Below are positions 1 through 9,400 of a stretch of DNA of 64,000 bases, one piece after another. Made by a program: the position numbers and the translations under genes. The notes below the pieces were generated by a model. It searched no databases and had not been told where the DNA came from. It was given only the letters and a program-made list of their open reading frames with translations. The stretch's first letter is position 1, and every line of letters begins with the position of its first letter. Source of the stretch: a methanogenic archaeon mixed culture ISO4-G1 (GTDB lineage Archaea; Thermoplasmatota; Thermoplasmata; Methanomassiliicoccales; Methanomethylophilaceae); NCBI GenBank assembly GCA_001563305.1, contig CP013703.1, positions 1,475,773 through 1,539,772 on the forward strand, given 5' to 3'.

Positions 1-1477
1 CAGGCGCGAGATCTGGGTATTTGGTGGCGATCCTCTCGAAGGATTCGTCGTAAGACTCCCTGACCAGCTGCCTGGCCTGCTGGACGTTCACTCCGTAGTC
101 CTTCTGGAGACGCTCCTGGATCTGCTCCGGGAACTCAGGCATGCTGGCCCTTATGCGGCCCATCCTGTCATCCGTGATCGTTATCGGCGGGACATCCGTC
201 TCGGGATACATCCTGGCGGCTCCTGGCAGGGGCCTGGAGTACTTCGTCGTTCCGTCCGGGAGCGGGTCCCTGGTCTCCTCGGGGACGCCTACCAGGCCCT
301 GGTTGGCCCTGGCGACCGCGACCTCGAGTGCCTCGGTGGCCCTCTTCTCCTTCGCGGCGCAGATGACGAACGCATCGAACTCGCCGGTCATTCCGAGGAA
401 GTTCCTCAGGTCGTCGACGTACTTCTGCTCGATACCGTAGTTGGGCAGCTCGTCGGAATGGAATATCCCCTTCACGCCTTTGGTCCTGGCGTAGCCTGCC
501 ATCTCGGACCCGAGCCTGAGCGTCTTGTTGTCGCCGTTCATGACCCCGGCGAAGCCCGGGAGCCTGACCGCGATGACCTTGCCCTTGTCGTCCAATGCGC
601 CCTTGATGACCTTGGATTCGCATGTCCTGAATATGTCGGTGACGTCGACAGGTTCGAACGCCACGGGCTTGGTGCCCCTCTGTGCCAGTATGTCCCTGAC
701 ACGGATGAGCATCTTCTGCCTGGCGACCTCGTTCCTGACGTAGTCCGGGATCAGCTTGAGGTCCCCGACACCCTTGAGCTCGATACGGGCCCCTCCGGGG
801 ATGGAGATGTTCAGGTCCTGACGGATGGTACCGAGACCTCTCTTGACCCTCCTTGTTGCCCTGAGGAGCGTTCCCAGCCTGAAGGCCACCTCCATGACCT
901 CCTCCGGCGTCCTCATGTCGGGCCCGGTCGCCACCTCGATGAGGGGTATCCCCAGACGGTCGGTCCTCCAGAGGACCTCGCTGGTGTTCGCCTCGACCTT
1001 ACGGCTGGCGTCCTCCTCCAGACATACGGAGAGGATTGAGATCTTCCTGTCCCCCACATCCACGGAACCATCGGTGGCGATCAGTGCCGTCCTCTGGAAT
1101 CCGGATGTGTCCGAACCGTCGACGACGATCTTCCTCATGTAGTGGATCTCGTCTATGATGTTGGCCCCGAGCATCTCGGAGAATGTGAGCGCGATGTCCA
1201 TCGCATCCGGGTTGCACTCGTGGGGAGGCTCCTCGTCCAGCTCCACCAGGCATGACGATCCCTGGCAGCACTGGTACCTGTATCCCAGGTGCTTCTGGAA
1301 CTGCATGAGGGCGGCCCTGTCGATCTCACCCATCTCGGATGTGGTGGGCCTCTGCCTCCTGTAGATCGCTCCGGTTCCCTCCTCGTGGAGGACGCTGTCG
1401 CATGAGCAGAAGAGCTTCTTCGTATCGAGCTGCTGATGGATCTCGATACCGCACATCATCTCGTAATCCTCAGACAT
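1..1477 (-). CDS. gatE: Glu-tRNA(Gln) amidotransferase subunit E (partial, C-terminus beyond window)
   Basis: Archaeal GatDE converts Glu-tRNA(Gln) to Gln-tRNA(Gln) in the cytoplasm; GatE is the kinase/tRNA-binding subunit. The frame opens with MSEDYEMMCGIEIHQQL, the GatB/GatE signature, and stays open to the window edge (about 492 codons visible). A CSCDS motif near residue 28 and later CCQGSSC are cysteine pairs as in the GatB/E cradle domain. The start codon (1475-1477) overlaps the gatD stop by 8 bases, so the two are translationally coupled, as expected for a 1:1 complex. The 3' end, including most of the tail/YqeY region, is not in the window. Confidence 0.95.
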   Translation of the reverse strand, partial: MSEDYEMMCGIEIHQQLDTKKLFCSCDSVLHEEGTGAIYRRQRPTTSEMGEIDRAALMQFQKHLGYRYQCCQGSSCLVELDEEPPHECNPDAMDIALTFSEMLGANIIDEIHYMRKIVVDGSDTSGFQRTALIATDGSVDVGDRKISILSVCLEEDASRKVEANTSEVLWRTDRLGIPLIEVATGPDMRTPEEVMEVAFRLGTLLRATRRVKRGLGTIRQDLNISIPGGARIELKGVGDLKLIPDYVRNEVARQKMLIRVRDILAQRGTKPVAFEPVDVTDIFRTCESKVIKGALDDKGKVIAVRLPGFAGVMNGDNKTLRLGSEMAGYARTKGVKGIFHSDELPNYGIEQKYVDDLRNFLGMTGEFDAFVICAAKEKRATEALEVAVARANQGLVGVPEETRDPLPDGTTKYSRPLPGAARMYPETDVPPITITDDRMGRIRASMPEFPEQIQERLQKDYGVNVQQARQLVRESYDESFERIATKYPDLAP

Positions 1478-2777
1478 CGATGGTCCTCCTGTCAGACATC
1501 TCGCCCGCGAGAGGCGTCTTCATGACCTCCTTGGCCTCCTCGGCCGAGGATGTGTTCGCAAGCGCCCACATCAGCTTGACGTAGGCGGTCTCCGGGAGCA
1601 TGTCCCAGACCGTGATGACACCGGCGGACAGCATGTCCCTTCCGGTGTTGTATACATTGAGATTGGTCCTTCCGTTGAGGCACTGCGAGGTCATCACAAT
1701 GACCGTTCCGTTGTCGCAGGCCTTCTTCAGGAGAGGCACCATGTTGGAGTTGACATGTCCGAGACCGGATCCGGCGATGACCACTCCCTTGGAGTTCATC
1801 AGGATGGGCTCGAAGAGTGCGGGGTCCATGCCGGGATAGTACTGGAGCAGGACACACCTCTTCTCCATGTCGGTCCTGGCCTCGGCCTTTCTTTCGCTGA
1901 CGTCGTGCCCCTCTATGTCCATGGTGAGCTTGCCGTCCTTGTCCAGATGGGCGACCGGCAGCACGTTGATGGAGTGGAACGCATCACGCCTGGATGTGTG
2001 CATCTTCCTGACCCTGGTTCCGATGTGCACAGCAAACGAATCGTCACCGGAGGTGTCGTGCATGATGACGTACACTCCGGACTTCTTACCGTTCACGCAG
2101 AATCTGGCACATGCCATCAGGTTGCTCGATGCATCCGATGACGGACGGTCCGAGGACCTCTGCGCCCCGACGAGGACGACGGGTTTCGGCACATCGCCGA
2201 GCATGAACGAGAGCGCGGCAGCGGTGTATCCCATGGTGTCGGTACCGTGTGGGATTATGATTCCGTCAGCTCCGTCGTTGATCTGCCTCACGACCTCCTT
2301 GGCAAGTTCCTGCCAGTGGTCGACGTCCATGTTCTCCGAGAATATCGAGAACAGGACCGTGGCATCCACATTGGCGATCTCCCTGATCTCGGGGACCGCG
2401 TTCACCATGTCCGATGTCGACAATGCCGGATGGACCGCACCCGTCCTGTAATCCACGTAGGACGCGATCGTTCCTCCGGTACCTATCAGCACCAGTTTGG
2501 GAAGGCCCTTCTGGAATTCGATGGGCGTTTCCTTCCTGACCCTCTCCGCGGGGGCCTCCAGGACCCTAATCTCGGTGTCCGGGGTTATCCTGATGCCTAT
2601 GTTGTAACCGCTCTTGACCTTGATGATGAGCACATCCGGGGCGCTGAACTCGTGGTGGGGCATCAGAGTCCCCACGTTGGCCCTTCCCTCCTTGGTCACC
2701 GACAGTTTGGATCCCTCGACCGCTCCGAGGGCCTCCAGTTGCTTTGATAGCGAATCGGAATACATGCTGTTCAGCAT
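1470..2777 (-). CDS. gatD: Glu-tRNA(Gln) amidotransferase subunit D
   Basis: GatD is the L-asparaginase-like subunit that releases ammonia from Asn/Gln for GatE. The 435-residue protein has an N-terminal GatD-specific beta domain (about residues 1-90), then the asparaginase fold: LVLIGTGGTIASYVDYRTGA gives the first catalytic Thr, and GIIIPHGTDTMGYTAAALSF gives the second Thr-Asp pair. Length and domain order match archaeal GatD rather than a free asparaginase, and it overlaps gatE downstream. The first ATG (2777) is used; a second ATG 12 bases in (MYSDSL) is an equally possible start. Ends in TGA. Confidence 0.95.
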   Translation of the reverse strand: MLNSMYSDSLSKQLEALGAVEGSKLSVTKEGRANVGTLMPHHEFSAPDVLIIKVKSGYNIGIRITPDTEIRVLEAPAERVRKETPIEFQKGLPKLVLIGTGGTIASYVDYRTGAVHPALSTSDMVNAVPEIREIANVDATVLFSIFSENMDVDHWQELAKEVVRQINDGADGIIIPHGTDTMGYTAAALSFMLGDVPKPVVLVGAQRSSDRPSSDASSNLMACARFCVNGKKSGVYVIMHDTSGDDSFAVHIGTRVRKMHTSRRDAFHSINVLPVAHLDKDGKLTMDIEGHDVSERKAEARTDMEKRCVLLQYYPGMDPALFEPILMNSKGVVIAGSGLGHVNSNMVPLLKKACDNGTVIVMTSQCLNGRTNLNVYNTGRDMLSAGVITVWDMLPETAYVKLMWALANTSSAEEAKEVMKTPLAGEMSDRRTIDV

Positions 2778-2886
2778 CCGATAGGTGGGAACGTCTTAAA
2801 AGCATTGCTTGGCGGACGTGCATGACAGGGATGCCGCCCTCTCCCTAACACAAAGGCTAATACCGTACCACTGGTTACGTGTGGGT

Positions 2887-3537
2887 ATGCACATAGTCCA
2901 ACCCGGCATGGAGATCGACGTCCTGAAGGAGAACGGCAAGCTCGCCAACGAGAACTACCGTATGCTGAAGTCCCACGGAATAAAGTCAATAGACTTCATG
3001 GGATCCATCGGAGCAGGCAAGACCGCCCTCATCATCAAGATCGGCGAGAAGCTCAGGGCCAAGGGTGTGCGCGTATGCGCCATAGCCGGCGACGTCACCG
3101 GAGCGGACGATTACAACAGGTTCGAGAAGTCCGGACTGAAGGCGTTCAACTGCAACACCAAGAAGGAATGCCATCTGGACGCCCATCTGGTGAGGCACTC
3201 GCTGGATGAGATCAACCTCGATGACTACGACGTCGTGCTCATCGAGAATGTCGGGAACCTGGTATGTCCAGCGGACTTCCCGCTGGGAACGGACTACAGG
3301 GTCGTCGTGATCTCGACGACCGAGGGCGACGACATGGTCAGGAAGCATCACGACATCTTCCTGCACTCGGACATCGCAATCCTCAACAAGATCGACATCT
3401 GCGATGCGGTCGGGGTCAACCCGGACATCATCGCAGAGGACTACAGGAAACTGACCGGCGGTCTCAAGGAGATCTACAAGTGCAGCGTCAGGAAGGACGA
3501 GGGCATCGACGAGATCATGGCCGCATTGAAACTCTGA
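2887..3537 (+). CDS. hypB: Hydrogenase nickel incorporation GTPase HypB
   Basis: HypB is a SIMIBI-class GTPase that helps insert Ni into [NiFe] hydrogenases, which this hydrogen-dependent methanogen would need. The 216-residue protein has a P-loop GSIGAGKT near residue 39, the GDVTGADD switch, a metal-binding Cys-His region (NCNTKKECHLDAHLV) and the NKIDICD guanine-specificity motif. The ATG at 2887 (MHIVQPGMEIDVL) was chosen because upstream in-frame residues do not resemble the family. No His-rich N-terminus is present. It lies 9 bases before purD, so the two are probably cotranscribed; no other hyp gene is in the window. Confidence 0.93.
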   Translation: MHIVQPGMEIDVLKENGKLANENYRMLKSHGIKSIDFMGSIGAGKTALIIKIGEKLRAKGVRVCAIAGDVTGADDYNRFEKSGLKAFNCNTKKECHLDAHLVRHSLDEINLDDYDVVLIENVGNLVCPADFPLGTDYRVVVISTTEGDDMVRKHHDIFLHSDIAILNKIDICDAVGVNPDIIAEDYRKLTGGLKEIYKCSVRKDEGIDEIMAALKL

Positions 3538-3546
3538 GGGATCGAC

Positions 3547-4869
3547 ATGAAGGTATTGGCAGTAGGCGGAGGAGGAAGAGAGCACGCGGCGGTCGAGGCG
3601 CTGCACAGGTCGGGGGCCGAGATCTACTCGGTCATGAAGAACGCCAACCCCGGCATAATAGCCAGATCCAAGAAGCACCTGCTCTGCGACGAGAAGGACC
3701 TGGAGAAGGTCTGCGCATTCGCCAAGGAGAACGGCGTCAAACTGGCGTACATCGGACCGGAGGCCCCTCTGGAGGTCGGCATAGTCGATGCGCTGGAGGC
3801 CATCGGCGTCAAGTGCGCCGCACCCACCAAGGCGGCAGCCAGGATCGAGACCTCGAAGACGTTCATGAGGGAACTCGTGGACAAGTACAAGATCAAGGGC
3901 AACCTGGGATTCGCCCACTTCGACAATGCCAAGGATGCGGAGGAGTATCTGAGCAAGATCGACCACGAGATCGTTGTCAAACCCGTCGGGCTTACAGGCG
4001 GGAAGGGAGTGAAGGTCCAGGGGGAGCACCTCAACAGCTTCAACGAGACCATGGAATACGTCAACGAGATCTTCGATGCGAACATCGGCGGAGCCGGTGT
4101 CATCCTCGAGGAGAAGGCCATCGGAGAGGAGTTCACGCAGATGGCGTTCGTCGACGGCAAGAAGGTCGTCCCCATGCCCCTCGTGCAGGACCATAAGAGG
4201 GCCTACGAGGGCGATGTGGGCCCCAACACGGGTGGGATGGGCTCCTACACCGACTGCGACCACCTGCTACCCTTCATCACGCCTTCCGAGAGGAGCGAGG
4301 CGATAGCGATCATCCAATCCGTAATCGATGCCATGGCGGCGGAGGGATGTCCCTACCGCGGACCCATCTACGGACAGTTCATGCTCACGGCCAACGGACC
4401 CAAGATCATCGAGTTCAACGCTAGGTTCGGGGACCCCGAGGCGATGAACGTCCTCACGCTCCTGAAGACCAACTTCGAGGAGGTCTGCTGGCAGATGGCC
4501 AACGGATGCCTGAGCGACGACATCGAGTTCAACAAGGAGGCCACCGTCTGCAAGTACATCGTGCCCAAGGGATACGGTGTCAAATCCGAATCCGGCCACG
4601 AGATCACAGTGGACGAAGAGGGCATCAAGAACAGCGGCGCAGTCGTCTACTACGCCAACGTGGACCAGAAGGGCGGGAAGCTCGTCACCGGTACATCCAG
4701 ATCCATCGGTATCGTCGGTATCGGCAAGACCCTCGAGGAGGCCGAGGCCAACTGCGAGAAGGCCGTCCAGTACGTCAAGTGCGACGCGATCTTCCTGCGT
4801 CACGACATCGGTACCAGGGCCCTCGTCCAGAAGAGGGTCGACCACATGAAGAAGCTCCGTTCGGTATGA
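3547..4869 (+). CDS. purD: Phosphoribosylamine-glycine ligase (GAR synthetase)
   Basis: PurD catalyses the second step of purine synthesis, joining glycine to 5-phosphoribosylamine with ATP. The 440-residue protein begins with the family signature MKVLAVGGGGREHA, and has the ATP-grasp segment around VKPVGLTGGKGVKVQ and the conserved DHKRAYEGDVGPNTGGMGSY motif (about residues 215-235), followed by FNARFGDPE. Length is normal for the family. It follows hypB by 9 bases and its TGA overlaps the truA ATG by 4 bases, giving a hypB-purD-truA transcription unit. Confidence 0.97.
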   Translation: MKVLAVGGGGREHAAVEALHRSGAEIYSVMKNANPGIIARSKKHLLCDEKDLEKVCAFAKENGVKLAYIGPEAPLEVGIVDALEAIGVKCAAPTKAAARIETSKTFMRELVDKYKIKGNLGFAHFDNAKDAEEYLSKIDHEIVVKPVGLTGGKGVKVQGEHLNSFNETMEYVNEIFDANIGGAGVILEEKAIGEEFTQMAFVDGKKVVPMPLVQDHKRAYEGDVGPNTGGMGSYTDCDHLLPFITPSERSEAIAIIQSVIDAMAAEGCPYRGPIYGQFMLTANGPKIIEFNARFGDPEAMNVLTLLKTNFEEVCWQMANGCLSDDIEFNKEATVCKYIVPKGYGVKSESGHEITVDEEGIKNSGAVVYYANVDQKGGKLVTGTSRSIGIVGIGKTLEEAEANCEKAVQYVKCDAIFLRHDIGTRALVQKRVDHMKKLRSV

Positions 4870-5645
4870 AAAGAGTCCTCGTGAAGATAGCCTACCTGGG
4901 CGACGATTTCAACGGGTCGCAGATCCAGCCCAGCGGACGCACCGTGGAATCGGTGGTGCTGGAGAAGCTCACCGTCGTGATGAAGCTGTCACCGGAGGAG
5001 CTGGACCTCAAGTTCTCGAGCCGCACGGACAAGGGCGTCAACGCCCTCGGCAACGCCATAGTGTTCAACTCGATATTCGATGACGACGGGCTCATGCTGA
5101 AGGCGCTGAACTCCATCGGCCGGGACATCTACTTCAGATCGGTCTGCGACGTAGATCGTGATTTCAACGTGCGCTATGCCACGGGCAGGGTGTACAGGTA
5201 CGTCCTCCCCTCGGAAGGGATGGATCTGGCACTTGCCAGGGAATGCGCGGACATGTTCCTCGGGGAGCATGACTTCGCAAGGTTCTGCAAGCCGGACAAC
5301 AAGCCCACCACGGCCAATGTGGAAAGCATAGACATGAGGGAGGAGGACGGTCTCCTCATCATGGAGTTCCGGGCCCGCTTCTTCCTATGGAACATGATAC
5401 GCAGGATGATGGCGGCCATCGAAGCCGTCTCCAAGGGCGTCCGCACCCTGGACGATGTGGACAGGGCCCTCAACGGCCTCGAGGAGATCAACTTCGGCGT
5501 CGCCAGGCCGGATGCGCTCACCCTCGTCGACGTGGTCTATGACTGGCTCGATTTCAGCGAGGCGGGACAGGACCAGTTCGAATCCAGGAAGAGGGAGGAG
5601 GAGTTCTCGCAGGGACTTCGCAGGACCTTCTTCGGTTCGCTTTGA
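4866..5645 (+). CDS. truA: tRNA pseudouridine(38-40) synthase TruA
   Basis: TruA isomerises uridines 38-40 in the tRNA anticodon arm. The 259-residue protein starts MKRVLVKIAYLGDDFNGSQ and carries the catalytic Asp in FSSRTDKGVNALGNAI (about residues 51-66). The archaeal pattern of RYVLPSE and FLWNMIRRMMAAIE is also present. The ATG at 4866 overlaps the purD stop (ATGA), which fixes the start; a much longer upstream extension in the same frame is just the shadow of purD. A GC-rich hairpin follows the stop. Confidence 0.94.
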   Translation: MKRVLVKIAYLGDDFNGSQIQPSGRTVESVVLEKLTVVMKLSPEELDLKFSSRTDKGVNALGNAIVFNSIFDDDGLMLKALNSIGRDIYFRSVCDVDRDFNVRYATGRVYRYVLPSEGMDLALARECADMFLGEHDFARFCKPDNKPTTANVESIDMREEDGLLIMEFRARFFLWNMIRRMMAAIEAVSKGVRTLDDVDRALNGLEEINFGVARPDALTLVDVVYDWLDFSEAGQDQFESRKREEEFSQGLRRTFFGSL

Positions 5646-5662
5646 ATTATAGTGAAAAGTAA

Positions 5663-5678
5663 AGGGGGTGACCCCCCT
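5663..5678. terminator. GC-rich hairpin between convergent genes
   Basis: A run of five to six G, then TGA, then six C (AGGGGGTGACCCCCCT) can fold into a short, strong stem between the convergent truA and 5693-6463 genes. On the plus strand a T-rich stretch (TTGTTTT) follows. It probably acts on both strands; this is inference from position and symmetry. Confidence 0.55.
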
Positions 5679-5692
5679 GAAATTGTTTTGGC

Positions 5693-6463
5693 TCAGCGCC
5701 TGGACTTGGGCTTACCGAAGTTCTTGACGGGCTTGCGGTAGACCCTGACCGCGTAGATGAGGAGCAGGATCAGGACGATGAAGGCCAGTGCGGTGACCAG
5801 CGAGTAATCGTTGTCCTCGGCGTAGAAGATGTGTTCCTCGTCGAGTCCCGTGATGAGTCCGCTGTCTCCGACGGCCTTGACACAGAACCTGTGCTCTCCG
5901 ACGGGGTCAGCGATCCAGTCGTAGGAGACGGATCCGGTTCCGTTGCTCTTCATCGTGATGGTCTTGTAGCTGTCCTCCATCTTCTCTCCGTCGATGTAGA
6001 AGTATACACCGAAATCCTCGAGGTTCAGGGTGACATCGTCGGCCTTCAGGTTGACCGTCAGGACGATGGGCTTGACGGCCGTGAACGCGAACTTGTCCTC
6101 GGACTTCTTCTCACTGTCGACGAGATACTCGACTACCAGGGTGTACTTAGCGGGGTTGGCGGGCACGGTCACGGTGATCGTGTAGTCCTCTCCGCTGGTC
6201 AGTGTACCGGTGGAGGGGCTGACCGCGTTGGCCATGGTCTCTCCGGCCCTGTTGACGACCTTCGCGTTGAACTTGAGGGTCTTGTCAGCATCGGCCTCGT
6301 CCAGGACATAGTTGATCTTGAAGGTCTCCGTGGTGGAGATCTTGAAGACGTCGGTGTCGCCGTCGTGGTCGATCGTTGCGTCAGACTCGAAGCCTGTGGC
6401 GAATGCGAAGCAGCAGACTGCCAGCACCGCCAGGGCCATTATTCCGTAGGATGCTTTGTTCAT
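5693..6463 (-). CDS. Secreted, membrane-anchored beta-rich protein
   Basis: I do not recognise a named family. The 256-residue protein has an N-terminal signal/anchor segment (MALAVLAVCCFAFATGFES, about 8-27), a beta-strand-rich extracellular part of about 190 residues suggestive of one or two CARDB/Ig-like folds, and one C-terminal membrane helix (ALAFIVLILLLIYAVRVY, about 224-241) followed by a basic tail. The ATG overlaps the stop of the giant aglB-like gene (ATGA), so it is cotranscribed with it and may be a surface partner or glycosylation substrate. No catalytic motif is seen. Confidence 0.8.
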   Translation of the reverse strand: MNKASYGIMALAVLAVCCFAFATGFESDATIDHDGDTDVFKISTTETFKINYVLDEADADKTLKFNAKVVNRAGETMANAVSPSTGTLTSGEDYTITVTVPANPAKYTLVVEYLVDSEKKSEDKFAFTAVKPIVLTVNLKADDVTLNLEDFGVYFYIDGEKMEDSYKTITMKSNGTGSVSYDWIADPVGEHRFCVKAVGDSGLITGLDEEHIFYAEDNDYSLVTALAFIVLILLLIYAVRVYRKPVKNFGKPKSRR

Positions 6464-9400
6464 TTGCGTGAGAACACCCCCCTCTTGGAGCCCATCCAGA
6501 CAATGAGGATGAGCAGCAGTATGGATATTCCGAAGATGAACCAGACTCCGAGCGGGATGCCCGACTTCTGGTCGACGGCCTTGTCACCGGACACGGTCAT
6601 CGAATCGACCGTGAGGTCGATGGATGAGGGCGTCAGGGTCTTCGCGTCGCCCGAGAGCGAGGTGGTGACCGTGACCTCGGGCACATCGGTCATCGTGCTG
6701 ACCTTGGCCATGACCTTGACGTACACGACCGCGGTGTCCTTGGCCGGGATGACGAAGTCGTACGGTGAATCGGCGATGATCGCTCCGTCGGCGCCCATGA
6801 GTGCGAGTCCGTAGTCTCCGTCGACCTCTGCGTCGATGGTGACCTTCGCCGCCGCTCCCTCGTTCTTGAAGGTCAAGGCATACATGTACTCGGATCCGGA
6901 AATCCTGTCCTTGTTGATCGATCCCTCGTCCTTGGCGACGGTCATGGTGATTCCGGCGGTGGATCCGTCGGTGGTTCCTGCGATGATGTCGATCGTCTTG
7001 GATTTGGCCACGCCGTTGAAGTCAGCGACGGTGATGGTCGCTCCGTAGGAACCGATTCCCAGGGTGTGCTGCTCGTAGTGTCCGTTGACGTTGACCGCCA
7101 TGCTGCTGTTCGCGGCTACGGTCACGATGACGGAGCCGTCCAGGTCCCATGCGGATCCGCTGGTGATGACGTATGTCTGGGCGGTGTCGGTGTTGTTGAA
7201 CACGGTGACTCCGACCTTCGCGACGCCTCCGCTGAAGCTGACCAGATCGAGGCGTGCGTCCAGATCGTCGGTGTATGTGAGGATAGAATCATCGTTCGTG
7301 ACGTTGATGTTCACGATGGAATCGTCGGTGAGCGCGTTGGCTTCGGCGTATCCGGTGTATCCGTACTTGGTGCTGCCGACGGTCTTGGTGACCTCTGCGG
7401 TGAAGACCGCCGTGGTCACATCGGACGGGAGGTCCACGGAGAACGCTCCGCTGCTGACCTTGGTCTCGATGACGACATCGTCGTAGCTGATCCTGACGGT
7501 TCCGTCTGCGACTGCGCCGACGTATCCGGTAATCTGCATGAGCTTGGACTCGGTGGTCATGTCGAGCTCTGCGACGGGTCCGTTGACGTATCCGTACTTG
7601 ACGTTTCCAGTGCTTCCGTTCGAAGACTTGATGAAGAACTCTCCTCCGACCTCGAAGTAGTACTCGTTGCCGTCGTGGTAGTATGACTTGTCTCCCTCGA
7701 CGGTGATGGTGTCGAGCTCGTTCTTGACGATGTCGACGACGTTGACGTCGACGACGTTCAGTCCGGAGAGCTCGTTCATTCCGGGGTAGAGATAGACGGT
7801 TCCGCTGAAGTAGTGTCCGGTTGATCCGCTGACCTTCGCGGTGTACTGTCCAGGCTGCAGGTCCATGGTTCCGACGAAGTCGAACTCGTCTCCTCCGGAG
7901 TAGGGCTTGAGCGTCATCGGATAGGGCGCAGTGACGGACCTCTGTACGACATTCTCCTTGGCGATGTTGATGGCCACCGAGGTGTCGGTGGTTCCGTCGG
8001 CGACGTCCTTCGTGAGGCCGTCCGCCTTGAACTTTGCGTTGTCGATGCTGCCGGTTCCGGCCATGACCGTGACTCCGGTCGCATCCGAGGGCAGGACGAA
8101 CACTGCCTTTCCGCTGGTGTCGGACGACACAGTGAAGGAGTAGGGCTTGGAGTCGTATGCGAACGTTGCCGTGATCGGCGTGTATGCGATTCCGACGTTG
8201 CCCTTGCTGGTTCCGCTTGCGTATTGGTATGTGCTGGTGATCTTCCTGGCACCGGTCAGCGTGAGGGTTCCGAGGTCCTTGCCGTCGGTGATCTCGGCCG
8301 TACCGATGTAGGCCTTGTTGTTGCTCTTGTTGGCGGCCCATACGGTGTATGTTCCGGCCATGAGCCTGACGGAGAACTTTCCGTCGTCTCCGGCGGTCGC
8401 CGTGATGACGACTCCGTCGGATGTGATGAACTTGACCGTTCCCGCCTCTCCGATGGATCCGGTGACCGTGTAGGCCTTTCCGGAGGTCATCGTGATCGAA
8501 TCTCCGGACGTGTAGACTCCGTAGTAGACGTTCTCTGCGTCCGCTCCATAGAGCGAGATCTCTGATTCGGATCCGTCCACCGCTGCGGGCAGGATGATGT
8601 AGCTTCCGAATCCGTAGGTGCTGTATGTTCCTGCGGTAGCCGTGACGATGACATTCTCGGCACCGCTGATGGCCACGTCGTTCGCAGGGTATGCGGTGAG
8701 ACTGAGCGTCTTGTCGGATGTGACGGAAAGCGACGTCGTGTCGTTGGTGATGTAACCGACCGCCAGCGAGAACGTGTATGTTGCGCTGGGTAGCTTGATG
8801 ACCGCGTTCCCGTCCTTGACGACGGTGCTGAACCTATCTCCGGTGTTCTTGTTGGTGGCCACCAGGAGGCACTCATCGACCAGGACTCCGTTGTTGTCCT
8901 TGACGGTCGCGGTGACGTTGTATGTCTTGGGCTCGATCCTGAGGCCGCTGTTGTCTCCGGGGTACAGTGTGACCGTTCCGGACGAGACCGCTGTCGCTGT
9001 GTTGTCGCGGAGCTCGTAGGTGTACGTTCCGGGCACGATGAGTGCGGGCTCTCCGCTGAGGTCGACCGCGTTGTCGCTGTCGATAATCATACTGACGGAG
9101 TTGATGTGGTACTCCCTCTCTCCGCTCTTGAGAACGTAGAGGTAGCTGGCATATTCGCCGGTGACGATCGTTGTGGTGAACGATGACGAATTGATGACGA
9201 CCTGCTCTCCGATGGATGCGGGGACGAGCTTGGCATCTCCGTTCTTGAAGGTCACGGTGGCACTTGCGGGCTTGTAGACCGAGAACTTACCGTCCTTTGT
9301 GGTCTTGCACTCGGAGAACAGGACGTTCTGGTTGTACTCCTCGCTGTATCCGCTGACCCTGACGGTGATTCCGCTCAGGGGGTTTCCTGCCTCGTCTACG

